IMG/VR virus record: IMGVR_UViG_3300028394_001254
Span: 1-20,907 of that record
Strand: one strand, 5' to 3'
Source: a virus
Length of the DNA: 20,907 nucleotides
Both the position numbers and the translations under genes were made by a program. Below, piece by piece: positions 14,296 to 20,667 of the stretch; the stretch's first letter is position 1, and every line of letters begins with the position of its first letter. The notes beneath the pieces were generated by a model. That model was given only the letters and a program-made list of their open reading frames with translations, ran no database searches and had not been told where the DNA came from.

Positions 14296-14942
14296 TGAAC
14301 TTGTGTTCTCACTTGGCCATCACGATAAGCATCCATACGCTGTTTGCCATCACCCAAGTTCTTGAGCAGAGCAATAGACTGTAGATACATCTCGTTGTAA
14401 AACTTAACCAGATCTGGTTCACCCTTCATGTAACGAATGGCCTCAACCATAGTTCCATTGAGAAGAGCAGAATCAAAGTTATCGCCTAGCCAAGTTTGGC
14501 TTGCGGTAACTATAGACTCAGGGTAATAGTAATAATGCAGTTCTGCGTTGTACGTTGCATTTGGTGTTGGGCCAAGAATAAACGTCAATTCTTTTACATC
14601 ATTGGACTGCGGGCCAAAAATAGCATAGTGTTTAGGCTTTCCTGTATCCGTTGGATTAGGATACGCATCTCTAATAAAGTTAACGTCTTTATTTAACAAG
14701 TAGAGATAGTCACCACCAGTTGAATATATAGCTAAAGAGTATGTAGACAAGAAATCATCAGGCGCAGACAAATACTTATTACCAGAGGTTAAGGTTCCGG
14801 TAACGTTCTTTCTCAGGTTAGAGATCTGCACCGTGTTATAGATGCGTTGCTCCGCCTGTTTAATCATAATGTTCATATCTACCGTGGGAAACGTGTTCTC
14901 ACAGTAGTCTGAAACAGCAACGACTAACTCAGCATATGTCAT
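14292..14942 (-). CDS. Head-tail adaptor protein (P22 gp4-like / phage adaptor family)
   Basis: This 216-residue protein begins MTYAELVVAVSDYCEN. The order is a helical N-terminus with MIKQAEQRIYNTVQISNLRK, a beta core (YLSAPDDFLSTYSLAI), a central KHYAIFGPQ turn, an ELTFILGPTPNATYNAELHY strand followed by YYYPESI, and C-terminal helices (GTMVEAIRYMKGEPDLVKFY). This is the layout of adaptor proteins that extend the portal ring toward the tail. The C-terminal helices would contact the portal and the core would contact the gp10-like hub. No strong ribosome-binding site is seen. A second protein of the same general plan is encoded at 15833-16768, so the connector may have two related layers. Confidence 0.7.
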   Translation of the reverse strand: MTYAELVVAVSDYCENTFPTVDMNIMIKQAEQRIYNTVQISNLRKNVTGTLTSGNKYLSAPDDFLSTYSLAIYSTGGDYLYLLNKDVNFIRDAYPNPTDTGKPKHYAIFGPQSNDVKELTFILGPTPNATYNAELHYYYYPESIVTASQTWLGDNFDSALLNGTMVEAIRYMKGEPDLVKFYNEMYLQSIALLKNLGDGKQRMDAYRDGQVRTQVQ

Positions 14943-14949
14943 ACAAATC

Positions 14950-15216
14950 TCAGCCCATTGGCCCCCGTGCCATTACACCTTTGGTAGCGGCACCAGTGCC
15001 GCGAATCTTAATGCCAGATGTTTTAGGTTGCTTGTCACCAGCAGATTTGCTAACTGCGCCAACGCTCATATTGTATTCATCTAACTTGCTGTGGTTAGCA
15101 GTTTTGCCGGGGTTCTCAGATATCTTGAATGCTTTACCATCCATAGTGTGTGGCTTGGCATAAACGCTGGCATCACCAACTTCTTTGCCCATCATTTTTT
15201 TGCTAAATGTAGCCAT
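14950..15216 (-). CDS. Small basic protein ending in a KIRGTGAATKG motif
   Basis: The 88-residue product is rich in Lys, Gly and Ser. Its landmarks are FSKKMMGKEVGDASVYAKPH, a middle NHSKLDEYNMSVGAVSKSAG, and the C-terminal IKIRGTGAATKGVMARGPMG. The last element is common at the ends of small phage proteins, and its R-x-x-G-x-A-T-K-G-x-x-x-R-G spacing resembles the tag shared by four proteins upstream. The ATG overlaps the TAA of the preceding gene (TAATG) and AAGGAG lies ahead. No membrane segment is present. Function is unknown; a minor virion or assembly protein is possible. Confidence 0.75.
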   Translation of the reverse strand: MATFSKKMMGKEVGDASVYAKPHTMDGKAFKISENPGKTANHSKLDEYNMSVGAVSKSAGDKQPKTSGIKIRGTGAATKGVMARGPMG

Positions 15217-15407
15217 TATTTGCTCCTTGAAGACTTCATCTGGTTGGCAACTTTAGCCATACCACGGCCTAATGTACGCATTTGCATATTGGTCTTTCCA
15301 CCTTTAGCAAATTTAGTCATTGGCTTGCCGGGATGCATCTTCTTCTCATGCTTATGCACAGCACCAGCCATCATTTTCTTGTCTTGTTTTAAGTCAGCTT
15401 TGTCCAT
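15216..15407 (-). CDS. Very basic 63-residue protein with an F-A-K-G-G-K motif
   Basis: The product begins MDKADLKQDKKMMAGAVHKH and continues EKKMHPGKPM, TKFAKGGKTNMQMRTLGRGM and AKVANQMKSSRSK. Lysine, methionine and histidine dominate, and it has no Cys or Trp. TAGGAGAAAAAG is a good ribosome-binding site. The FAKGGKT element recalls the AKGGKV opening of the shared tag in the upstream cluster, and K-K-M-M/K-x-H-E-K-x-M-H-x-G type sequences recur in small phage head-region genes. The charge would suit contact with packaged DNA or an acidic capsid surface, but this is conjecture. Confidence 0.72.
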   Translation of the reverse strand: MDKADLKQDKKMMAGAVHKHEKKMHPGKPMTKFAKGGKTNMQMRTLGRGMAKVANQMKSSRSK

Positions 15408-15416
15408 CTTTTTCTC

Positions 15417-15833
15417 CTAAGTTACGCTTACCGTTACTGTACCAACACTTGTCGTTCCCACCAAGTTATTTGGCGTTAAATCTACATCAAAGTTACTTGA
15501 TCCACCCACTGGATACCAGCCCCACTGAATGTCTCTAGACCCCCCTGTAGGGTAGCCACCAAAGGTATTGTTTGGATCAACCTGCAACCCATTCACACCA
15601 GCCGTTACATAAGTGGTATCTTTCCTTGGATTCCTCAAAGCCTGTGGATCTTCTACTGGATACATACCCAATAGCAACTGTGGCTGATCTGGATCCCAAC
15701 ACTCAGGACACACCCTCAATTCATATCGTTTGGTCTTAATAACCTCTGTTTTTAAATTCTTGAGCTTGTATTGCTGACCGCATCTATCGCATTCAGCAAT
15801 GGCAAATTTGCCAGAGGCGAATGTATTACCCAT
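15417..15833 (-). CDS. Zinc-ribbon protein of phage head-neck region
   Basis: This 138-residue protein has an N-terminal zinc ribbon: Cys15 and Cys18 (ECDRCG) with Cys42 and Cys45 (VCPECW). QYKLKNLKTEVIKTKRYELR lies between them, and DPDQPQLLLGMYPVEDPQAL follows. The C-terminal half is Gly/Thr/Asn-rich and beta-like (FGGYPTGGSRDIQWGWYPVG). The ribbon followed by DPDxPQ and DPQALxNPR is a recurring phage arrangement located among adaptor and head-completion genes. Its function is not established to my knowledge. The ATG overlaps the TAA of the adaptor gene (TAATG). A structural ribbon in the connector or a DNA-contacting protein are both possible. Confidence 0.8.
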   Translation of the reverse strand: MGNTFASGKFAIAECDRCGQQYKLKNLKTEVIKTKRYELRVCPECWDPDQPQLLLGMYPVEDPQALRNPRKDTTYVTAGVNGLQVDPNNTFGGYPTGGSRDIQWGWYPVGGSSNFDVDLTPNNLVGTTSVGTVTVSVT

Positions 15834-16768
15834 TAGGGGGTACTCCCGCCAATGAACTGCTGTCTAGGAACAAAACGCAACGGGGCTTTTTCGTGATCTT
15901 CACCAGCCGCCAAATTGAACTGTTCATCGTATGCTTGTTTCAGCATATCCAAACGGCCTTGTAACTCAGGAACTTTCATGGCTATGTAGTAAGCCAATCC
16001 TGAGACAACACAAGGCAAGAAACGGAAATTCATATCAGATATTTGAATACCAGAGCCGGCATCTTGAATCCTACGCATTCTGTAATACACAAGCTGGTAG
16101 GTAGTAGAGTTATCTGGTGTTGGCCATACTGTTACCGCAGGAAGCTGTGGCACATACACAGCCGTTGCCGTTGTATGCGTAGCCGCTGTTGTCCCAGCCT
16201 GTCCACGGAACACGTTACCAATTGTATTGCCGTCTAAATAGTTGTAATACATGATCTCCGAATCCAATTTAATGAACCCAGATCCAGCTAATCCAGCAGT
16301 GGAAGTTAACGTAATTGTTGTGGCACTAATGGTAACGTTTCCATTGGTAGCCAAAGTAGTCGGGCTAGTTTCTCCAGACAAACGCTGAATCCATATCTGA
16401 ATAGGACGAGCCTCAGTTAGTTTGTTAGGAATAGTGGCATAGGTAGAAACACTAATACGGCTGATTGTGAGGTCAGCTTGGGTGCTTGCAGAGTTAGCGC
16501 CTGTGCGAATTACATGATCTAGCAGATCAATAGTATCCAATGGCAAAGAATAAGTATTCAATCCGGGCGTTAGGTCAATTACGCCTTGCTCAATCGTCCA
16601 CATATTTAAACCACGATTAGCCCACTCAATGGTCATTATGTTCATTGACCTACGAGCTGTTCTTAAATCGTAGCCTGTACGCATTTCTCGACCCGCACGC
16701 TCCCATGACTCCTCGGCTATCTCCGTGAAGTCCATGTTGAAGGCGGTTGCGCCAGTGGTGTAACTCAT
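15833..16768 (-). CDS. Second adaptor-like head-tail connector protein with an inserted beta domain
   Basis: The protein has 311 residues. It has an N-terminal helical part (FTEIAEESWERAGREMRTGY, then ARRSMNIMTIEWANRG), a beta core (DLTPGLNTYSLPLDTIDLLD), ARPIQIWIQRL and, after an insertion, AVTVWPTPDNSTTYQLVYYR with MRRIQDAG, then C-terminal helices around YYIAMKVPELQGRLDMLKQA. In my recollection relatives run almost directly from the WIQR stretch into VxxWPxPD. Here residues about 138-207 interpose a module with ATTITLTSTAGLAGSGFIKL, DSEIMYYNYL and FRGQAGTTAATH, a beta unit known from other phage tail proteins. The ATG overlaps the TGA of the small gene upstream (ATGA). Confidence 0.72.
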   Translation of the reverse strand: MSYTTGATAFNMDFTEIAEESWERAGREMRTGYDLRTARRSMNIMTIEWANRGLNMWTIEQGVIDLTPGLNTYSLPLDTIDLLDHVIRTGANSASTQADLTISRISVSTYATIPNKLTEARPIQIWIQRLSGETSPTTLATNGNVTISATTITLTSTAGLAGSGFIKLDSEIMYYNYLDGNTIGNVFRGQAGTTAATHTTATAVYVPQLPAVTVWPTPDNSTTYQLVYYRMRRIQDAGSGIQISDMNFRFLPCVVSGLAYYIAMKVPELQGRLDMLKQAYDEQFNLAAGEDHEKAPLRFVPRQQFIGGSTP

Positions 16769-17013
16769 TTCTTAGCAGTCTTTGCAGATTGAATAAATGC
16801 TTGCGCTGTAGGCGCACCTTTGCTACCAACCTTACGCATCTTCTCACCAGAGCCTTTGGCTATACGTTTTTTCTTGGCGTTAATATTTGCATACAAGCCA
16901 ATAGCCCCGCCTTCAGCATATTGCGTAAAGTCAGTGTCATCCCGTCTAGCTTTCCGCTTTCCGGTAGGCATCTTTGAGGGGTTTATATCCCCCATGCCAC
17001 GACTTGCTCTCAT
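16765..17013 (-). CDS. Small basic protein of the tagged-protein cluster
   Basis: The chosen ATG (17013) overlaps the TGA of the preceding gene (ATGA), giving 82 residues that begin MRASRGMGDINPSKMPTGKR. A longer reading would use codons inside the upstream gene and is less likely. The middle has the YAEGGAIGLYANINAKKKRI turn, and the end is GEKMRKVGSKGAPTAQAFIQ with a Lys-rich tail. The protein is strongly basic with no Cys, membrane segment or known domain. R-G-x-G-D-I-N-P-S-K-M-P is a recurring opening in small phage proteins. The Y-A-E-G-G element parallels A-K-G-G in its neighbours. Confidence 0.75.
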   Translation of the reverse strand: MRASRGMGDINPSKMPTGKRKARRDDTDFTQYAEGGAIGLYANINAKKKRIAKGSGEKMRKVGSKGAPTAQAFIQSAKTAKK

Positions 17014-17375
17014 TTCTTGCCCTTTGAATAACCGCCGCCACACATGGCAACGAGTGTTCCTCTAGTCTTACCCTTGGTAGCAATACCATCAGCGCGTCTA
17101 GAGGCCATTCCGCCCTTTGCCAGAGGGACAATCTTCATGTCTGCCTCTGCTTTTTTATTTGGTTTGTACGGCAAAGTCTGTGCGCCTTCGGGCATACCTT
17201 TGCTTGGCTTTGACCCCATAAAGTCTTCTTTTTTAGCGGGAGATCTATCAGGCAAAGTTCTTATCTCAAACTCTGGTGCATTTTTGTCAACCTTGATACC
17301 ACTACCCAACTTAGGTGGGTTGTAATCTTTGTAGTAAGTAGGATCGTCTAAGTGTTGAGATGTAGCTTTTGGCAT
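17010..17375 (-). CDS. Basic virion-region protein with internal copy of the RADGIA tag
   Basis: The 121-residue product starts after AAAAGGTTCAAT. The first 80 residues are Pro/Lys-rich and look disordered (QHLDDPTYYKDYNPPKLGSG, then APEFEIRTLPDRSPAKKEDF). Residues 86-106 are the shared tag (LAKGGMASRRADGIATKGKT then RG), followed by LVAMCGGGYSKGKK. It differs from the other three tagged proteins by an extra 15 residues after the tag. The gene sits between the tagged genes and the adaptor genes. I do not recognise the body. A small accessory or scaffold-like virion protein is the most neutral guess. Confidence 0.78.
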   Translation of the reverse strand: MPKATSQHLDDPTYYKDYNPPKLGSGIKVDKNAPEFEIRTLPDRSPAKKEDFMGSKPSKGMPEGAQTLPYKPNKKAEADMKIVPLAKGGMASRRADGIATKGKTRGTLVAMCGGGYSKGKK

Positions 17376-17402
17376 ATTGAACCTTTTTAAATTACTGCTG
17401 GT

Positions 17403-17945
17403 TTAGCAATACTTTTTCTTTGCCATTCCACCTGTGTTAAGCAGTTTACCTTTGGTCTTGCCCTGTTGAGCAATACCATCAGCACGGGCGGATGCGGAAA
17501 CTTTACCGCCTTTAGCTTTGCCTTGCACAATAAAGCTTGAATTTTTTAATTTATCGTATGCCGCATTTGCTTTTGCGTCTTCACGCTTAGATGGATCGGT
17601 AATAGATTTGTAGTCCATCGGCTTCAAAGGAGGAACTGGTTGTCCACCAGAATTCATCTTTTTAACGTTTCCGCCACTTCTCATTCCCATTGATCCAGCC
17701 ATAGCAGTCTTTGCCATAGGGGTGGGCTTCTTCATACCAACTTTAGCGGTACTCATACCGGCTTTCATTACTGGTTTACCCATCTTAGTTGTAGCCACTT
17801 CACCACCCCTTTTAAAAGTTTTGCCTTTATCGGCTTTGCTGAAATCTTTCCCCACGGACTGGGGAACCCCTACCTTCTTGGCAAACGATGGGCTGTGAGC
17901 CACCGCCTCCATGAACTTATGTTGTTTTGCGGATGTGGATGGCAT
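17403..17945 (-). CDS. Lys/Met/Gly-rich protein with N-terminal KQHKFM motif and C-terminal RADGIA tag
   Basis: I start at the ATG at 17945, which overlaps the TAA of the upstream gene (TAATG), giving 180 residues. The N-terminus STSAKQHKFMEAVAHSPSFA, followed by KKVGVPQSVGKDFSKADKGK, is a recurring phage opening; I know no function for it. A low-complexity centre (residues 45-105) repeats M-G-K-P-V-M-K-A-G-M-like units and S-G-G. Residues 144-167 are the tag (AKGGKVSASARADGIAQQGK, TKGK), followed by LLNTGGMAKKKYC, so the protein ends in Cys. It is very basic and probably mostly unfolded apart from the ends. Confidence 0.78.
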   Translation of the reverse strand: MPSTSAKQHKFMEAVAHSPSFAKKVGVPQSVGKDFSKADKGKTFKRGGEVATTKMGKPVMKAGMSTAKVGMKKPTPMAKTAMAGSMGMRSGGNVKKMNSGGQPVPPLKPMDYKSITDPSKREDAKANAAYDKLKNSSFIVQGKAKGGKVSASARADGIAQQGKTKGKLLNTGGMAKKKYC

Positions 17946-18553
17946 TAGCACATCTTTCCGCGAGTCTTACCACGTTGGGCAATACCATCGCCACGGCTAG
18001 ATGCACTGGAAACTTTTCCACCTTTGGCTAAGTTCCCTCTAGACATAGCTTGCTCACGCTCTCTTTGAACTTGACGGCTAACTGGTCTAGTAGATTCGTA
18101 ATTTTGTTTAGCTCTAGAAAGCAAATCACCAATAGCTTCAGCACCCGAAGAAGAGCGAATGCGTTCATTAATAGATCTGGTATCAGTTTTACCGCTACCT
18201 GATCTAGCGTCTGCAAGATTGCTTTCCATACTTTGTTTCATGCGTTCATTGGCTGACATTTTGGTCACATCAGCAGGAGCAGAAACAGGAGCTGGCGCAC
18301 TTGTTTGAGTAACTTCGGCAGGAACAGGAGGCGGCATAGGGGCGGCTGATTCACCACGGCGAGTAAGGCCACGTTCTTTATTTAAAAAGTCACGCAAACT
18401 TAAACCTGATTTGGCAAGTTCTTCCTTGGTAACAGTGCGTTGCTTTTTAGCGGATGGTGCTGGCGCATATTGACCAGTACCGCTAGAGCCACCGTAGTCT
18501 TTACTATCTACCATAGAGCCTTCTTCGCCCTCGTAACCCTTAACTTTTTTCAT
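17945..18553 (-). CDS. Disordered virion-region protein with C-terminal RADGIA-type tag
   Basis: The 202-residue product starts after AAAGGGGATAGAAA. It has an acidic/Gly-rich start, then KKQRTVTKEELAKSGLSLRD FLNKERGLTRR (a helix-turn stretch around 36-66), a Pro/Ala linker (70-95), and a charged helical region (about 98-170, SANERMKQSMESNLADARSG and REREQAMSRGN). Residues 176-202 are the tag AKGGKVSSASSRGDGIAQRG then KTRGKMC, nearly identical to the end of the protein at 18817-19137. The last residue is Cys. The stop is fused to the next start as TAATG. No known catalytic domain is visible. Confidence 0.78.
   Translation of the reverse strand: MKKVKGYEGEEGSMVDSKDYGGSSGTGQYAPAPSAKKQRTVTKEELAKSGLSLRDFLNKERGLTRRGESAAPMPPPVPAEVTQTSAPAPVSAPADVTKMSANERMKQSMESNLADARSGSGKTDTRSINERIRSSSGAEAIGDLLSRAKQNYESTRPVSRQVQREREQAMSRGNLAKGGKVSSASSRGDGIAQRGKTRGKMC
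17948..18028 (-). repeat. C-terminal tag-coding repeat, copy in the 202-residue protein
   Basis: This segment codes for AKGGKVSSASSRGDGIAQRG then KTRGKMC. It is conserved in DNA with 18820-18900: both begin and end in long identical blocks (17 bases over the stop/TAATG junction and over 20 bases at the GGAAAAGTTTCCAGTGC end), with scattered mostly third-base differences between. Confidence 0.75.
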
Positions 18554-18556
18554 TTT

Positions 18557-18817
18557 CTATCCCCTTTGCTGAATAAGCTGGTCAATTTTTGCTTCAAGGC
18601 GATTGAAGCGCTGGTCAATGTGGTCAGTAATTCGCTGAACTTCTGTTTGAGTAACGTAATCACGGGCTACCTCCTCACGGGTTATGTTTAAAAGGCGTTC
18701 AACACGCTTAATGTCCTCGCCCATATCCTTGACTTGGCTGAGTTTTTCCCGCATGAAGAAGCCAAACGCTCCCATCACAATAGACAAAACTGCCGACCAA
18801 ATAAGGTTTGCATCCAT
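18557..18817 (-). CDS. Small membrane protein with a C-terminal coiled coil
   Basis: The start is the ATG at 18817, which overlaps the TAA of the upstream gene (TAATG) and gives 86 residues. An N-terminal membrane helix (NLIWSAVLSIVMGAFGFFM, residues 4-22) is followed by a charged coiled coil (REKLSQVKDMGEDIKRVERL ... DQRFNRLEAKIDQLIQQ) that contains NITREEVARDYVTQTEV. Small proteins of this type, with M-D-A-N-L-I-W-S at the start, occur in many phages and are often left unnamed; a holin- or spanin-like role has been guessed for similar topologies. Here it sits between two tagged genes, far from the lysis cassette, so a morphogenetic role is equally possible. Confidence 0.78.
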   Translation of the reverse strand: MDANLIWSAVLSIVMGAFGFFMREKLSQVKDMGEDIKRVERLLNITREEVARDYVTQTEVQRITDHIDQRFNRLEAKIDQLIQQRG

Positions 18818-19137
18818 TAGCACATCTTTCCACGGGTTTTGCCTCGTTGGGCTATGCCGTCTGCACGGGCAGAAGCACTGGAAACTTTTCCACCTTTTGC
18901 CATCTTATTGCCACGGGCAACTTCGCGGGTAAGTTCTGACATATCTTCTTCAGAACGTCTTTTTGGCCCCGTAACCATATCAACCATTGCCGCCACAGGA
19001 GTAAGAGCAGTTTTAACAGCGTCTTTAGGGCTTTTGCTCATAATCGGAGTTTCTTTGGCTAATTTCATTGCCATTGGAAACGTGCGCTCTATTTCCATTT
19101 CCTCAACTTTTTCTCTGGCTGGAGTTCTTTTATCCAT
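18817..19137 (-). CDS. Small helical protein with C-terminal RADGIA tag
   Basis: The 106-residue product starts after AAAGGAAATATT. Residues 1-78 are helical and charged, with Met-rich patches (EEMEIERTFPMAMKLAKETP, MVDMVTGPKRRSEEDMSELT). Residues 80-106 are the tag AKGGKVSSASARADGIAQRG then KTRGKMC, ending in Cys. The preceding REVARGNKM matches the SRGNL that precedes the tag in the 202-residue protein, so the shared segment is slightly longer than the tag itself. The stop is fused to the next start (TAATG), exactly as in the other copy. The body is unlike the other tagged proteins. Confidence 0.78.
   Translation of the reverse strand: MDKRTPAREKVEEMEIERTFPMAMKLAKETPIMSKSPKDAVKTALTPVAAMVDMVTGPKRRSEEDMSELTREVARGNKMAKGGKVSSASARADGIAQRGKTRGKMC
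18820..18900 (-). repeat. C-terminal tag-coding repeat, copy in the 106-residue protein
   Basis: This segment codes for AKGGKVSSASARADGIAQRG then KTRGKMC. It pairs with 17948-18028; more diverged copies lie at 17448-17516 and 17058-17120. All four are in genes of the same cluster and the same orientation. Confidence 0.75.
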
Positions 19138-19147
19138 AATATTTCCT

Positions 19148-19393
19148 TTAGCAGTTCCAAGCCTTGAGGCTTTTGTTAATCCTAGAGTTCGGGTCTTTCG
19201 CTGTTTTTGCGGATGTCAATTTCTTTTTCATCCCCTCCATGCGGGCGCAGAAAGAGTCTTTCCTTGATCCGCCTTCTGGTTGAGGCGGCTTCAAATTCAT
19301 CCCTTGCTTTTTCGCGGAGGCTCGGCCCTTGGCGTTTAAACCGCCCTTGGGGTTCTTGCCTTCTTTGCGTTGCCATGCCGGTGTCTTAGCCAT
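19148..19393 (-). CDS. Small phage protein resembling the DUF6321 family
   Basis: The 81-residue product starts at the ATG at 19393, which overlaps the glycosyltransferase stop by eight bases; a TTG two codons earlier is less likely. Landmarks are KTPAWQRKEGKNPKGGLNAK, PPQPEGGSRKDSFCARMEGM and KKKLTSAKTAKDPNSRINKS then LKAWNC. The segment from PEGG through the final W-N-C is the signature of a domain that I recall as DUF6321, found in phage head-region genes; function unknown. The protein is basic, with Cys in the middle and as the last residue. It opens the run of small Lys/Gly-rich proteins. Confidence 0.82.
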   Translation of the reverse strand: MAKTPAWQRKEGKNPKGGLNAKGRASAKKQGMNLKPPQPEGGSRKDSFCARMEGMKKKLTSAKTAKDPNSRINKSLKAWNC

Positions 19394-20129
19394 TTGCAAC
19401 TTTCAACTGAGGCTTTGCGTGTTCCTTTAACAAAGGACGCAAAACATCTTTCTCAAAGTCGCGTGTAAATTCTTCTGTGCCAATATGTGGAAGACTGATC
19501 ATTGGATCTAAGTAAATCTTAAATCCATCTTGTCTTGCTCTTAAACAGAAAGCATAGTCTTCGCCAATGTACTGACCGTTAAGAATCATAAAGTCGAATA
19601 GTGCGTGTTCTGTCTCACCGTCACCATCGCCTTGATATTTCCACTCTGGGTGCTTCTCAATCATGTGTTCTATTACATGGCGGCGAATTAACATAAATCC
19701 TGTGGAAACACTTTCCACCCTCATCAATCCATGATCATCAAACTCCAGCTGGCCATCTTCATCTAGATAGAAATCAAGGAAGAATTTAGCATCTTTTGAT
19801 CTGCGTGGATATGATCCAGCCACAACATCTTTGTCTGATGATAGGGCTAATAGCCTAGTAACAGCATCTGTGTTAATCACTACGTCAGCATCTACAAACA
19901 AGAAGTCTGTGCAATCTGATTCCATAAAGTTACGGACTAATTTGTTCCGTGCTTTAGTAATGATTGAACAGCCAGACATATGTACGAGGTTTAGTCGTAC
20001 ACCCATCTTGTCTAACTTAGGCACAAGTTCAGCAATAGCAAAAGCAGTTCTGATGTTTACTTTGCCATCGTAACAAGGGATCGCAATCATTAGCTTGCGA
20101 CCAATCAAGTTAAAACTTTTATCAGCCAT
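19386..20129 (-). CDS. Glycosyltransferase, GT-A fold (GT2-like), phage-encoded
   Basis: This 247-residue protein has a nucleotide-sugar-binding Rossmann-like N-terminus (RKLMIAIPCYDGKVNIRTAF), A-R-N at 60-62, and the D-x-D motif D80-A-D82 in FLFVDADVVI, which would bind the metal and sugar nucleotide. Further on are VAGSYPRRSKD, STGFMLIRR, the E190-D191-Y pair as acceptor-side base, and His215 in SLPHIG. There is no membrane segment or signal peptide, so it acts in the cytoplasm. It lies between a decoration-like gene and the small tagged proteins, and glycosylation of capsid, fibre or DNA are candidate roles. Its start overlaps the preceding stop by eight bases (ATGGCTGA). Confidence 0.85.
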   Translation of the reverse strand: MADKSFNLIGRKLMIAIPCYDGKVNIRTAFAIAELVPKLDKMGVRLNLVHMSGCSIITKARNKLVRNFMESDCTDFLFVDADVVINTDAVTRLLALSSDKDVVAGSYPRRSKDAKFFLDFYLDEDGQLEFDDHGLMRVESVSTGFMLIRRHVIEHMIEKHPEWKYQGDGDGETEHALFDFMILNGQYIGEDYAFCLRARQDGFKIYLDPMISLPHIGTEEFTRDFEKDVLRPLLKEHAKPQLKVANG

Positions 20130-20628
20130 AGTAAATATTGCAAGCTACTACGTTAGACATATACGCATAGATGCCGTTTACAGCCAATACTCCATCCTCT
20201 GGAATAATTGGTGAATTGTTAAACGAATCACTTGCCGCTACGTCATAAGACATTAACCAACGGCTTGAATACACCATTGTTGGAGAAGCAGAAATAGTTC
20301 CAGAGTTAATATCCGTAATTGTAAAAGTGCTTGAGTTAGTGACTGTTACTGCATAGTTACCGTTAGTAGCTGTACCGCCCGTTCCTGCGGCAAAGTCAAT
20401 ACCAATAACATCACCAGTTGCAAGTCCATGTGCGGATTGAGTAACGGTTACGGTTGTTCCAGAACGACCATAAGTAGCAGTAGTTACGGGTGCGGTAGTA
20501 GTATCAAATAACGCAACAAAACCAGCCGTAGCTGAACCAGTAAAAGAAATTCCTTTTACACGATTGCGTCCAAGAACCAAAAAACCACTACCGTTTAGGT
20601 GTGCTTGTTTTACATTAGTCTGATTCAC
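20122..20628 (-). CDS. Small capsid-decoration-like protein with an inserted FCCH-like beta domain, GTG start
   Basis: The 168-residue product starts at GTG (20628) behind AAGGAGATTAATT. The outer parts read as one small beta domain: residues 1-50 (GSGFLVLGRNRVKGISFTGS, AGFVALFDTTTAPVT) and 122-168 (SSRWLMSYDVAASDSFNNSP, IIPEDGVLAVNGIYAYM, ending IYYG). A short phage protein with the same N- and C-terminal landmarks exists without the middle. Residues about 52-117 are a separate Thr-rich module with TVTVTQSAHGLATGDVIGID and NGNYAVTVTNSSTFTITD, similar to the first insert of the 711-residue hub protein. Location after the capsid-like gene suggests a decoration or minor capsid role. Confidence 0.75.
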   Translation of the reverse strand: MNQTNVKQAHLNGSGFLVLGRNRVKGISFTGSATAGFVALFDTTTAPVTTATYGRSGTTVTVTQSAHGLATGDVIGIDFAAGTGGTATNGNYAVTVTNSSTFTITDINSGTISASPTMVYSSRWLMSYDVAASDSFNNSPIIPEDGVLAVNGIYAYMSNVVACNIYYG

Positions 20629-20651
20629 AATTAATCTCCTTGTTTAAACAT

Positions 20652-20667
20652 AGGAGCCGAAGCCCCT
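20652..20667 (-). terminator. C(UUCG)G hairpin between the capsid-like and decoration-like genes
   Basis: In the transcript AGGGGC-UUCG-GCUCCU can form a six-pair stem (one G-U) closed by a UUCG tetraloop. It is followed by UAUGUUUAAAC, a weak U tract, so it is more likely a partial terminator or a 3'-end stabiliser than a full stop. It lies in the only intergenic gap longer than about 30 bases, just before the AAGGAG site of the next gene. Confidence 0.55.
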
